Shown here piece by piece: positions 18,198-26,670 of a DNA stretch of 64,000 nucleotides. Both the position numbers and the translations under genes were made by a program. The DNA comes from Schlegelella_A sp036496385 (lineage in GTDB: Bacteria > Pseudomonadota > Gammaproteobacteria > Burkholderiales > Burkholderiaceae_C). The notes beneath the pieces are model-generated. The model saw nothing but the letters and a program-made list of their open reading frames with translations. It was not told where the DNA came from and ran no database searches. Numbering within the stretch: position 1 is the stretch's first letter; the number at the start of each line of letters is the position of its first letter. The stretch spans positions 1-64,000 of the forward strand of contig DASXLD010000012.1 of NCBI GenBank assembly GCA_036496385.1, written 5' to 3'.

Positions 18198-18470
18198 GGG
18201 CGTCTCTTTCGCAAGTGCAATGCGGGCGACGGTACGGCCGGAGGGCCGCCGGCGAACCCGCCGAACGGCGGAGCGCACCGGCCATGTGGGGAGGTCGGCG
18301 CTGCTTTGCAAGGCGCTCGACCGTGTCGCGCCACGGCAGCACGGCAGGAGCTCGCGTCGGTTCGCGCCGATGACCTGCCGTTCGCGCCGCCACGGCCGCG
18401 ATCGGTCGCAGGGCGGCGCGCACGCCGAGTCCGGCCGCTAGAGTCGCGCCGTCCCCCAGGAGAATCCCGA

Positions 18471-19406
18471 ATGCTCGAAGCGCAAGGCCTCTGCAAGTCG
18501 TACGACAGCCGTGTCGTCGTCGCGGACCTGTCTCTCAACGTCGGCGCCGGCGAGATCGTCGGCCTGCTCGGCCCGAACGGCGCCGGCAAGTCGACGACGG
18601 TTGCGATGCTGTGCGGGCTCGTCGCCGCCGAGCACGGCAGCGTGTTCGTGGGCAGCGGAGGCGAGCGTCTCGCGCTCGGCGTCGACACCCCGGCCGCGAA
18701 GCGGCGCATCGGCGTCGTCCCGCAGGAACTCTCGATCTACGAGAACCTCGGCGCTGCCGCCAACCTCGCGCTCTTCGGCGCCCTCTACGGGCTCGGCGGT
18801 GCACTGCTGCGCGAGCGCGTCGACGCGGCGCTCGCGCTGGTCGGCCTCGCCGAGCGCGCCAGGGACAAGCCCCAGGTCTTCAGCGGCGGCATGAAGCGGC
18901 GCCTCAACATCGCCGCAGCGCTGGTCCACGACCCCGATGTCCTGATCCTCGACGAGCCGACGGTCGGCGTCGACCCGCAGAGCCGCAACGCCATCTTCGA
19001 CAACCTCGAGAGCTTGCGCGACCGCGGCAAGGCGCTGCTCTACACGACGCACTACATGGAGGAAGCCGAGCGGCTGTGCGACCGCATCGTCGTCATGGAC
19101 CACGGCCGTGTCGTCGCCAGCGACACGCTCGCCGGCTTGTACAAGAGGCTGCCCGCGGTCGAGACGCTCGAAGTCGAGGTCGACGGCGCCGTCGACCTCG
19201 TCGCCCTCGGCCGCGACGCCGCCCTCGCCGCGCCGACGCAGGACGGTACCCGCCTTCGCGTCGGCATCGGCGACCTCGGTCGCGATGCCCCTGCCCTGCT
19301 CGGCTGGCTCGCGGCGCGCGGACATGCCGTGCACCGCATCTCGTCGGGCCGCGCCGATCTCGAGGACGTGTTCCTTTCGCTCACCGGCCGCCAACTCAGG
19401 GACTGA
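18471..19406 (+). CDS. ABC-2 type exporter, ATP-binding protein
   Basis: 311-aa ATPase. Seen: Walker A GPNGAGKST, Q-loop VVPQELSIYENL, signature FSGGMKRRLNIA (a one-letter variant of LSGGQ typical of ABC-2 exporters), Walker B VLILDEPTVGVDP and the switch His in TTHYMEEAERLCDR. A C-terminal extension of about 90 residues is of the DUF4162 type. An AGGAGA lies 8 bases before the ATG. The permease follows after 4 bases. The substrate could be a drug, lipid or polysaccharide and cannot be told apart here. Confidence 0.93.
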   Translation: MLEAQGLCKSYDSRVVVADLSLNVGAGEIVGLLGPNGAGKSTTVAMLCGLVAAEHGSVFVGSGGERLALGVDTPAAKRRIGVVPQELSIYENLGAAANLALFGALYGLGGALLRERVDAALALVGLAERARDKPQVFSGGMKRRLNIAAALVHDPDVLILDEPTVGVDPQSRNAIFDNLESLRDRGKALLYTTHYMEEAERLCDRIVVMDHGRVVASDTLAGLYKRLPAVETLEVEVDGAVDLVALGRDAALAAPTQDGTRLRVGIGDLGRDAPALLGWLAARGHAVHRISSGRADLEDVFLSLTGRQLRD

Positions 19407-19410
19407 CCGC

Positions 19411-20565
19411 ATGAACCTCGCAGCCTTTCGCGCCCTCGTCCGCAAGGACCTGGTGCTCTACTTCTCGAACCGGCGCGCGCTCGTCATGTCGATCGCGGCG
19501 CCGATCGTCATCGCCGCGTTCTTCGGTGCGATCTTCGGCAACGGCCAGACCAAGCCGTCGCGGATCCCGATCGCGCTCGCCGACCAGGACGCGAGCGCGA
19601 TCTCGCGCGCGGTCGCGACATCGATCGCTGCCGATCCGGCGTTCCAGGTCGAGCAGATCGACGCCGCAGCGGCGATCGAGCGGGCGCGCCAGGGCAAGGT
19701 GCGCGCCGCCGTCGTCCTGCCGGCCGGCTTCGGCGAGCGGTTGCCCGCGGCGCTGATGGCGGGCGGCGAAAAACCGGTCGTCGCCGTCCACTACGACCCC
19801 TCGCAGGCGACGGCGATGCCGCTCGTGCAGGGGCTGCTGTCGCAGCACGTCATGCGGGCGCTCGGCGAGAGCCTCGGCAGGAGCGGCGCGCCGGTGTCGG
19901 CGTTCAGCCTGCCGTTCACGACCCGGGCGGTCGAGTCGGTCGCGAGCGGCGAGGCGCCGTACAACGGCTACGCCCATTCGTTCGCCGGCATGGGCGTGCA
20001 GTTCATCCTCTTCATGGGAATCGAGGTCGGGGTCGGCGTCCTGCTGGCGCGCCGGCTCGGCCTGTGGAAGCGGCTGCGCGCGGCGCCGCTCTCGCGCACG
20101 CTCCTGCTCGGCAGCCACATCGCGAGCGGCGCGATCACCGCGCTCGTCCTGCTCGCGATCATCTACGCGGCGGCGATGGCGATCTTTCAGGTTCGCATCG
20201 ACGGCAGCGTCGTCGGCTTCGTCGCGATCGCGGTCGCATTCGCGCTGCTGACGTCGAGCTTCGGCCTCCTCATCGCCGCGATCGGCAAGACGCCCGAGGC
20301 GACCCGCGGCCTGGCGATCTTCGCGACGCTCGTGATGGTGATGCTCGGCGGTGCCTGGGTGCCTTCGTTCGTCTTCCCGCAGTGGCTGCAGACCGCATCG
20401 CTCGTCGTGCCGACGCGCTGGGCGGTCGACGGCCTCGATGCGATGACCTGGCGCGGCCTCGGCATCGACGCCGCGATCGCGCCGGTCGCGGTGCTGCTCG
20501 CGTTCAGCGTGCTGTTCACCGCCATCGCGATCTGGCGCTTCGACTGGGAAGAGCCGCGCGGTTGA
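19411..20565 (+). CDS. ABC-2 type exporter, permease
   Basis: 384-aa membrane component of the ABC-2 family. The first helix lies at about residues 25-42, then comes a large extracytoplasmic domain (about 45-200) and a block of five helices (about 200-375) including the ABC-2 motif GLAIFATLVMVMLGGAW followed by the VVPTRWAVDGLDAMTWRG region. This single-helix-plus-five topology matches the YhhJ/YbhR-like permeases. It is coupled to the ATPase upstream. A hairpin at 20569-20590 follows. Confidence 0.92.
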   Translation: MNLAAFRALVRKDLVLYFSNRRALVMSIAAPIVIAAFFGAIFGNGQTKPSRIPIALADQDASAISRAVATSIAADPAFQVEQIDAAAAIERARQGKVRAAVVLPAGFGERLPAALMAGGEKPVVAVHYDPSQATAMPLVQGLLSQHVMRALGESLGRSGAPVSAFSLPFTTRAVESVASGEAPYNGYAHSFAGMGVQFILFMGIEVGVGVLLARRLGLWKRLRAAPLSRTLLLGSHIASGAITALVLLAIIYAAAMAIFQVRIDGSVVGFVAIAVAFALLTSSFGLLIAAIGKTPEATRGLAIFATLVMVMLGGAWVPSFVFPQWLQTASLVVPTRWAVDGLDAMTWRGLGIDAAIAPVAVLLAFSVLFTAIAIWRFDWEEPRG

Positions 20566-20568
20566 GAA

Positions 20569-20590
20569 GTCGCCGGGTGCGCTCGGCGAC
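20569..20590 (+). terminator. Inverted repeat between convergent genes, possible bidirectional terminator
   Basis: Perfect 7-bp stem GTCGCCG / CGGCGAC with an 8-base loop, lying in the 35-base gap between the stops of the ABC permease and the carboxylase alpha subunit. CGCCTTTCC follows on the plus strand. There is no long T-run. Confidence 0.45.
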
Positions 20591-20600
20591 GGCGCCTTTC

Positions 20601-22598
20601 CTACTCGAAATCGACGAGCTCGGCGCCCTCGCTCACCTGGTCGCCCGCCGCGTAGCGAAATCCCTTGACGATGCCCGCACGCGGCGCGCTGACCGTGTGC
20701 TCCATCTTCATCGCTTCGAGAACGAGCAAGGGCGCGCCCTTGTCGACCGTGGCACCGGGCCGGGCGAGCAGGGCGATCACTTTGCCGGGCATCGGCGCGA
20801 GCAGGCCGGCACCCTCTTCGTCGTGCTCGGCACCGCTGACGCCGAGCAGGTCGACCAGCGCCAGCGCGTGCGAACGACCGCCGACGAAGACGTGGCGCAG
20901 CTCGCCCTCGGCGACGACGGCGGCGGTGAAGCGGCGCTCGCCCAGCGTCGCCGCGATGGCGCCGTCGACGCCGGGCCGGGCGCTCGCCGGCGTCGTCACG
21001 CCGTCGAGCGTGAGCTGCCAGCCGCCGCCCGGCACCGCCGCGACGTCGACCTCGCGCATCGTCTCGGCGTGGCGAAAGCCGAGCCGCCTGAGGGCGCTGC
21101 CGTTGAGGCGCCAGCCGTCGAGCGCGCGCCAGGGCGAGCCGCCGTCGGCAGCGCCGGCGGCCGCGCGCCGCGCCGCCTCGGCATCGCGCTCGACCTCGGC
21201 AAGCGCGGCGAGCAGCCAGACGTCGTCGGCAGGTGAGCTCGCGGGCGGGAACAGGCGGTCGTGCTCACGCTCGATCAACGCGGTGTCGAGGTCGGCGTTG
21301 GCGAACGACGGTGTCGCGACGAGGCGGCCGAGGAACTCGACGTTGTTGGCGACGCCGACGATGCGGTAGCGCGCCAGCGCCTCGCGCATCCGCACCAACG
21401 CGCCGGCGCGATCACGCCCGTGGACGATCAGCTTGGCGATCATCGGGTCGTAGAACGGCGTGATCGCGTCACCCTCCTCGACGCCGGTGTCGACCCGCAC
21501 CGACGCGCCTTCGGGCGGCGGCGCGAGATGGACCAGCCGCCCCGACTGCGGCAGGAAGCCGCGGTCGGGGTCCTCGGCGTAGATGCGCGCCTCGATCGCG
21601 TGACCCGAGATCGAGACCTGCTCTTGCGTCTTCGGCAGCGGCTCGCCGGCGGCGACGCGCAGCTGCCACTCGACCAGATCGACGCCGGTGATCATCTCGG
21701 TCACCGGATGCTCGACCTGCAGCCGGGTGTTCATCTCCATGAAGTAGAAGCGGCCGTCGGGATGGGCGATGAACTCGACCGTGCCGGCGCCGACGTAGCC
21801 GACCGCCTGCGCTGCCTCGACCGCGGCACGCCCCATCGCCGCTCGCCGCTCGGCCGTCATGCCGGGCGCGGGCGCCTCCTCGAGCACCTTCTGGTGGCGC
21901 CGCTGCACCGAGCAGTCGCGCTCGAACAGGTAAATGCAAGACCCGAGCGTGTCGGCGAAAACCTGGATCTCGACGTGGCGCGGCTTCAGCACGTACTGCT
22001 CGACGAGGACGCGGTCGTCGCCGAACGCGCTCTTGGCCTCGCGCTGGCACGACGCGAGCGCAGCGGCGAAGTCCTTGGCGTCGTCGACGCGACGCATGCC
22101 TTTGCCGCCGCCGCCTGCGCTCGCCTTGATCAGCACCGGAAAGCCGATCTTCGCCGCCTCGCGCGCGAGCAGCGCCGGGTCCTGCGCCTCGCCGTGGTAG
22201 CCAGGCGTGAGCGGAACGCCGGCCTTTTCCATCAGCGCCTTCGCCGCCGACTTCGACCCCATGGCGCGAATCGCCGTCGCGGGTGGCCCGACGAAGGCGA
22301 TGCCGGCCGCGGCGCACTGCGCCGCGAACGCCTCGTTTTCGGACAGAAAGCCGTAGCCCGGGTGGATCGCCTGCGCGCCGGTCGCTCGCGCCGCCGCGAC
22401 GATCCTCTCGCCGACGAGGTACGACTCGCGCGCCGGCGGCGGCCCGATGCGCACGGCCTCGTCGGCGAGGCGGACGTGGCGCGCGTTGGCGTCGGCGTCG
22501 CTGTAGACGGCGACGGTCGCGATCCCCATCTTGCGCGCGGTCTTGATGACGCGGCACGCGATCTCGCCGCGGTTGGCGATCAGGAGCTTCGTGAACAT
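20601..22598 (-). CDS. liuD: Methylcrotonyl-CoA carboxylase, biotin-containing alpha subunit
   Basis: 665-aa acyl-CoA carboxylase alpha chain. The biotin carboxylase domain occupies about residues 1-450 (KLLIANRGEIACRV, the ATP-grasp loop GGGGKGMR and the EMNTRLQVEHPVTE active-site strand). A linker follows, then a biotinyl domain with EAMKMEH, in which Lys631 is biotinylated. It carboxylates biotin for 3-methylcrotonyl-CoA in leucine degradation. That specificity is inferred from the linked beta subunit and isovaleryl-CoA dehydrogenase; geranyl-CoA is the closest alternative. It is the last gene of an operon after the carboxyltransferase and an unknown periplasmic protein. Confidence 0.93.
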   Translation of the reverse strand: MFTKLLIANRGEIACRVIKTARKMGIATVAVYSDADANARHVRLADEAVRIGPPPARESYLVGERIVAAARATGAQAIHPGYGFLSENEAFAAQCAAAGIAFVGPPATAIRAMGSKSAAKALMEKAGVPLTPGYHGEAQDPALLAREAAKIGFPVLIKASAGGGGKGMRRVDDAKDFAAALASCQREAKSAFGDDRVLVEQYVLKPRHVEIQVFADTLGSCIYLFERDCSVQRRHQKVLEEAPAPGMTAERRAAMGRAAVEAAQAVGYVGAGTVEFIAHPDGRFYFMEMNTRLQVEHPVTEMITGVDLVEWQLRVAAGEPLPKTQEQVSISGHAIEARIYAEDPDRGFLPQSGRLVHLAPPPEGASVRVDTGVEEGDAITPFYDPMIAKLIVHGRDRAGALVRMREALARYRIVGVANNVEFLGRLVATPSFANADLDTALIEREHDRLFPPASSPADDVWLLAALAEVERDAEAARRAAAGAADGGSPWRALDGWRLNGSALRRLGFRHAETMREVDVAAVPGGGWQLTLDGVTTPASARPGVDGAIAATLGERRFTAAVVAEGELRHVFVGGRSHALALVDLLGVSGAEHDEEGAGLLAPMPGKVIALLARPGATVDKGAPLLVLEAMKMEHTVSAPRAGIVKGFRYAAGDQVSEGAELVDFE

Positions 22599-22643
22599 GG
22601 GCGGTGCAAATCCCGGTGAGGCGGCGCGAGTGCCGTCGTGGCG

Positions 22644-23711
22644 CTAGGGGTTGTGGACGACCGACCGCCTGACGCGGCTGCTGGCATTGACCGCGACCAG
22701 CTTGCCGTCGCCGTCGAAATCGAGGTCGAATTCGTCGCCTTCTTCGGCCAGCGAGTACACCCACCGCTTGCCGCCGAGACCACCCTCGGTGCGATCGGCG
22801 CGGGGAAAGCCGATCGCCATCACGACCTGCTCGCGGGTCATTCCCGCAAGGACACGGCCGCTGACGATGGCTTGCTGCACCTCGGGCGAATACCCTTCGA
22901 CCTTCGTCTTGGGGTCCTCCTTGACGAAGATCCGGTCGGCGAACTGCTCGCGCGTCAGCGGCTCGAAATCGCTGTCGGGGCCGGCGCTCATCGTTCGACC
23001 CTCGATGTTCACGTGCACGCGCTTGCGGCCCCAACCGGCGACCTTGACACGCGATCCGGCCGGAATGAAGGGCTGCCCGATGAAGTTGTTGTCGCTGATC
23101 CAGTCGCCGTCGTAGCGCAGGTTGCAGCACGTGTAGCGATCGGCCGTCGCCATCGCTGCCATCGCTTCCGGGCTCGGCGACTGGACGATCTTCTTGCCGA
23201 CCATCCAGCCCGTCGCCTCCTCCTCGAGCCAGACCTCGCGCTTGAAATCATCGAGCGCGCCGGTGACCCGGTAGCGGACGCCCGCCTTCAGATCGACCTC
23301 GATCTCGCCCTCGGCGACGAACCCGCTGCTGCGCGCGAACATCGATTCGATGGGCACCGCATGGACCACGCTCGCCAGCAGCCGAAGAGTCGACTTGCCG
23401 GCCTTGACGGAGTGTTCCGGCAGCACGACCCGCATGCTTCGGCCGAGACCTCTGCTCGCTGCGAGGCTGGCGTCGATGCCGGTGCGGAGGTCTTCGCCGT
23501 TGACGCGCTTGAGCACGAAGAAGGCCGCGGTCGGCACGCTCGGGCGTGGCCTGGCGGCGCCCAGGGCTGATCCGGCAGATCCGCCGGCGGCGGTATCGAC
23601 GATCGTCGCCATTTCGCTCGGCGGCGCCGCCGTCGGCGGGGTCTCGGCCCGCGCGGTCCCGGCCAAGGCCGCCACGAGCATGGCTGCGAGCATCGCCCCT
23701 CTTCCCCTCAT
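22644..23711 (-). CDS. Periplasmic protein of unknown function with BamE/OmlA-like C-terminus
   Basis: 355-aa protein. A signal peptide covers residues 1-22 (cleavage near GTARA). A low-complexity Ala/Pro/Gly stretch follows, then a mixed domain with a CC pair (YTCCNLRYDGDW). A C-terminal segment, GMTREQVVMAIGFPRAD leading to FDLDFDGDGKL, resembles the fold motif of SmpA/OmlA (BamE) proteins. It has no lipobox, so it is soluble in the periplasm. The start at 23711 is fixed by AGGGGAGG just upstream; the longer frame is unlikely. It sits between the two carboxylase subunit genes with gaps of 57 and 45 bases, an unusual place for an envelope protein. No function can be assigned. Confidence 0.78.
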   Translation of the reverse strand: MRGRGAMLAAMLVAALAGTARAETPPTAAPPSEMATIVDTAAGGSAGSALGAARPRPSVPTAAFFVLKRVNGEDLRTGIDASLAASRGLGRSMRVVLPEHSVKAGKSTLRLLASVVHAVPIESMFARSSGFVAEGEIEVDLKAGVRYRVTGALDDFKREVWLEEEATGWMVGKKIVQSPSPEAMAAMATADRYTCCNLRYDGDWISDNNFIGQPFIPAGSRVKVAGWGRKRVHVNIEGRTMSAGPDSDFEPLTREQFADRIFVKEDPKTKVEGYSPEVQQAIVSGRVLAGMTREQVVMAIGFPRADRTEGGLGGKRWVYSLAEEGDEFDLDFDGDGKLVAVNASSRVRRSVVHNP

Positions 23712-23768
23712 ACGTCCTCCCCTTTTGCTTCGTCGTCGTGCAGCCTCTTTCATTGGCCGCGGCCGTCG

Positions 23769-25376
23769 TCACATGCGGAACACGCCGAACTTGGTCGCCG
23801 GGATCGGCGCGTTGAGCGTCGCCGCCAGCGAGAGGCCGAGAACGCGGCGCGTCTCGGCGGGATCGATCACGCCGTCGTCCCACAAGCGCGCGCTCGCGTA
23901 GTACGGATGGCCCTGGTGCTCGTACTGCTCGAGCAGCGGCGCCTTGAACGCACGTTCCTCGTCAGCCGACCAGCTGCCGCCGCGCGCCTCGATGCCGTCG
24001 CGCTTGACCGTCGCGAGCACCGCCGACGCCTGCTCGCCGCCCATCACGCTGATGCGCGCGTTCGGCCACATCCAGAGGAACCGCGGCGAGTAGGCGCGGC
24101 CGCACATGCCGTAGTTGCCGGCGCCGAACGAGCCGCCGATGAGCACCGTGAGCTTGGGCACCAGCGCGGTCGCGACTGCCGTCACCATCTTCGCGCCGTC
24201 GCGCGCGATGCCGGCGTTCTCGACCTTCTTGCCGACCATGAAGCCGGTGATGTTCTGCAGGAAGAGGAGCGGCACCCGCCGCTCGCAGCAAAGCTCGATG
24301 AAGTGCGCGCCCTTCTGCGCCGACTCGCTGAAGAGGATGCCGTTGTTGGCGACGACGCCGACCGGCATGCCGTAGAGACGCGCGAAGCCGGTGACGAGCG
24401 TCGACCCGTAGCGCGCCTTGAACTCGTCGAGGCGCGAGCCATCGACGATGCGCGCGATCACCTCGCGAACGTCGTAAGGCTTTCGCGTGTCGTGCGGAAT
24501 GACGCCGTAGATCTCCCTGGCGTCGTAGCGTGGCTCTTCGCTCGCCTCGCGCGTCACCGTCTCGGGCATGCGGCGATTGAGGCTGGCGACGATCCGGCGC
24601 GCGATCGCGAGCGCGTGGCGGTCGTCGTCGGCCAGATGGTCGGCGACGCCCGACAGGCGCGTGTGGACGTCGCCGCCGCCGAGCTCCTCGGCGCTGACGA
24701 CCTCGCCGATCGCCGCCTTCACGAGCGGCGGCCCGCCGAGGAAGATCGTGCCCTGGTTCTTGACGATGATCGTCTCGTCGCTCATCGCCGGCACGTACGC
24801 GCCGCCGGCCGTGCACGAGCCCATGACGACGGCGATCTGCGCGATCCCCTGCGCGCTCATGTTGGCCTGGTTGAAGAAGATCCGGCCGAAGTGCTCGCGG
24901 TCGGGGAAGACCTCGTCCTGGCGCGGCAGGAACGCGCCGCCGGAATCGACGAGGTAGATGCAGGGCAGGCGGTTCTGCTGCGCGATCTCCTGCGCGCGCA
25001 GATGCTTCTTCACCGTCATCGGATAGTAGGTGCCGCCCTTCACCGTCGCGTCGTTGGCGACGATCATGCATTCCTGCCCTTGGACGCGGCCGATGCCGGC
25101 GATCATTCCGGCGGCGGGCGCCTCGCCGTCGTACATGTCGTAGGCCGCGAGCTGGCCGATCTCGAGGAAGGAAGCGCCCGGGTCGAGCAGCCCGTCGACG
25201 CGCTCGCGCGGCAGCAGCTTGCCGCGCGCGACATGGCGCTCGCGCGACTTGGCGTCGCCGCCGCGCGCGACCTCGGCGGCGCGGGCGCGCAAATCGTCGA
25301 CCTGGCGCTGCAGCGCCGCCGCGTTGGCCTTGAACTCGTCGGAACGCGTGTCGATGCGCGACATCAACGCGGCCAT
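23769..25376 (-). CDS. liuB: Methylcrotonyl-CoA carboxylase, carboxyltransferase beta subunit
   Basis: 535-aa acyl-CoA carboxylase beta chain that moves the carboxyl group from biotin to 3-methylcrotonyl-CoA. Seen: ERVDGLLDPGASFLEIG, IVANDATVKGGTYYP, the first oxyanion-hole region (VVMGSCTAGGAYVPAMSDE) and the second (GSFGAGNYGMCGRAY). These segments are characteristic of MCC/GCC rather than propionyl-CoA carboxylase. An AGGAG lies 5 bases before the ATG at 25376. It heads the operon liuB-unknown-liuD. It is divergent from the M19 dipeptidase. Confidence 0.94.
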   Translation of the reverse strand: MAALMSRIDTRSDEFKANAAALQRQVDDLRARAAEVARGGDAKSRERHVARGKLLPRERVDGLLDPGASFLEIGQLAAYDMYDGEAPAAGMIAGIGRVQGQECMIVANDATVKGGTYYPMTVKKHLRAQEIAQQNRLPCIYLVDSGGAFLPRQDEVFPDREHFGRIFFNQANMSAQGIAQIAVVMGSCTAGGAYVPAMSDETIIVKNQGTIFLGGPPLVKAAIGEVVSAEELGGGDVHTRLSGVADHLADDDRHALAIARRIVASLNRRMPETVTREASEEPRYDAREIYGVIPHDTRKPYDVREVIARIVDGSRLDEFKARYGSTLVTGFARLYGMPVGVVANNGILFSESAQKGAHFIELCCERRVPLLFLQNITGFMVGKKVENAGIARDGAKMVTAVATALVPKLTVLIGGSFGAGNYGMCGRAYSPRFLWMWPNARISVMGGEQASAVLATVKRDGIEARGGSWSADEERAFKAPLLEQYEHQGHPYYASARLWDDGVIDPAETRRVLGLSLAATLNAPIPATKFGVFRM

Positions 25377-25509
25377 GGGTCTCCTGCTCGCTGTCGTTTC
25401 TCCGAGCGCGAGCTTAACGTCTGCCGTGGCACGATCGCGTCGGCCATCTCCGAAGGGAGAACGAGGCATCGAAGCGCGACGCCGTTGACGCGCCGATCGG
25501 GAGAAGCGT

Positions 25510-26652
25510 ATGCCCCATTCGCCGCAGGTCGTGAGCGCCGCGGACGTCGATCGGGAGGCTCCTCGCTGGAGCGACAGCGCGCCGGCGCTTCGTCGCCGCA
25601 CCCTCCTGCAGGCCGGTGCCTCGCTGCTCGCACTCGGCGCTCGTGCCGCCTTCGCCCAGCATCGCGTTCCCTTGGCCGACATGCACAGCCATCTCGGCAT
25701 GCTCTCGCGCGCCTCGCTCGCCGACCAGATGCGAGCCAACGGCGTGGCTCTCGTCGCCTGGGCATTGCCGTCGGACCTTCCCTGGACCCACGCGGTCAGC
25801 ACCGGCATCGCCCAGAGATCCGTTCCTGCCGCCGGCGAGCCCGCGGCCTTCTTCGCCGCCCGGCTCGACCGCGAGAACGTGACGCTTGCGAACGCCGGTC
25901 TGAAGCGGGTCTTGACCGCCGCCGACGTCGATGCCTGCGTCGCGGGCGAGGAGCACGGCGTCGTGCTCGCTGCCGAGGGTGCCGACTTCCTCGAGGGTCG
26001 ACTCGACGGCCTCTCGGCCGTCTACGACCAGGGCTTGCGCCACCTTCAGCTGGTGCACTACATCGCCAGCCCGATCGGCGATCGGCAAACATCGGAGCCG
26101 CAATTCAACGGGCTGAGCGCCGTCGGCAAGCTGCTCGTCGAAGCGTGCAACGAGCGCGGCCTGCTGATCGATCTCGCCCACTGCGCCGAGACCGCGGTCG
26201 ACCAGGCGCTGCAGATCTCGAAGGTTCCCATGGTCTGGTCGCACAGCTGGGTCCGCGAGGTCGGCGGCCGATGGCAGGACACCTACGGCTACCAGCAGCG
26301 CCGCTTGTCGCTCGCTCGCGCGAAGGCGATCGCCGATCGGGGCGGCGTCGTCGGCGTCTGGGGCTTCGGCCTCGAGCGGCCGGGCGTCGGGCGCAATGCG
26401 TGGTCGGTCGGCCGCAACGACGCCATGGGCTACGCGCGCGAGCTCGCCGACCTCGTCGACCAGATCGGCGCCGATCACGTCGGCATCGGAACCGACCTGG
26501 CGGGCGTCGGTGCGAGCGCGTCGATCAACGACTACGCCGATCTGCGCAAGGTCGTGGCGCACCTGCAGGAATTGAGGCTGCCGGACAGTGCGATCGAGCG
26601 CGTCGCCTGCACCAACTACGCCCGGGTGCTCAAGACGGCGATGATGGGGTGA
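25510..26652 (+). CDS. M19-family membrane dipeptidase, probably Tat-exported
   Basis: 380-aa zinc dipeptidase of the renal dipeptidase (M19) family. A twin-arginine-like leader (LRRRTLLQAGASLLALGARAAFA, about residues 28-50) precedes the catalytic domain. The metal ligands begin with H-x-H in ADMHSHLG, then the bridging Glu (LAAEGADFLE), a His in LIDLAHCAE and another in MVWSHSWVR. IGTDLAGVG near the end is also typical. It would hydrolyse dipeptides, possibly with D-residues, in the periplasm. It lies on the opposite strand between two parts of the leucine-degradation cluster, with no obvious link to it. Confidence 0.9.
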   Translation: MPHSPQVVSAADVDREAPRWSDSAPALRRRTLLQAGASLLALGARAAFAQHRVPLADMHSHLGMLSRASLADQMRANGVALVAWALPSDLPWTHAVSTGIAQRSVPAAGEPAAFFAARLDRENVTLANAGLKRVLTAADVDACVAGEEHGVVLAAEGADFLEGRLDGLSAVYDQGLRHLQLVHYIASPIGDRQTSEPQFNGLSAVGKLLVEACNERGLLIDLAHCAETAVDQALQISKVPMVWSHSWVREVGGRWQDTYGYQQRRLSLARAKAIADRGGVVGVWGFGLERPGVGRNAWSVGRNDAMGYARELADLVDQIGADHVGIGTDLAGVGASASINDYADLRKVVAHLQELRLPDSAIERVACTNYARVLKTAMMG

Positions 26653-26670
26653 GCGGGATCGACACCGCCC

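Noticed and set aside
21261..22619. A 452-residue plus-strand frame opposite the carboxylase alpha subunit
   Set aside because: The minus strand encodes an unmistakable biotin carboxylase. The plus frame has no domain.
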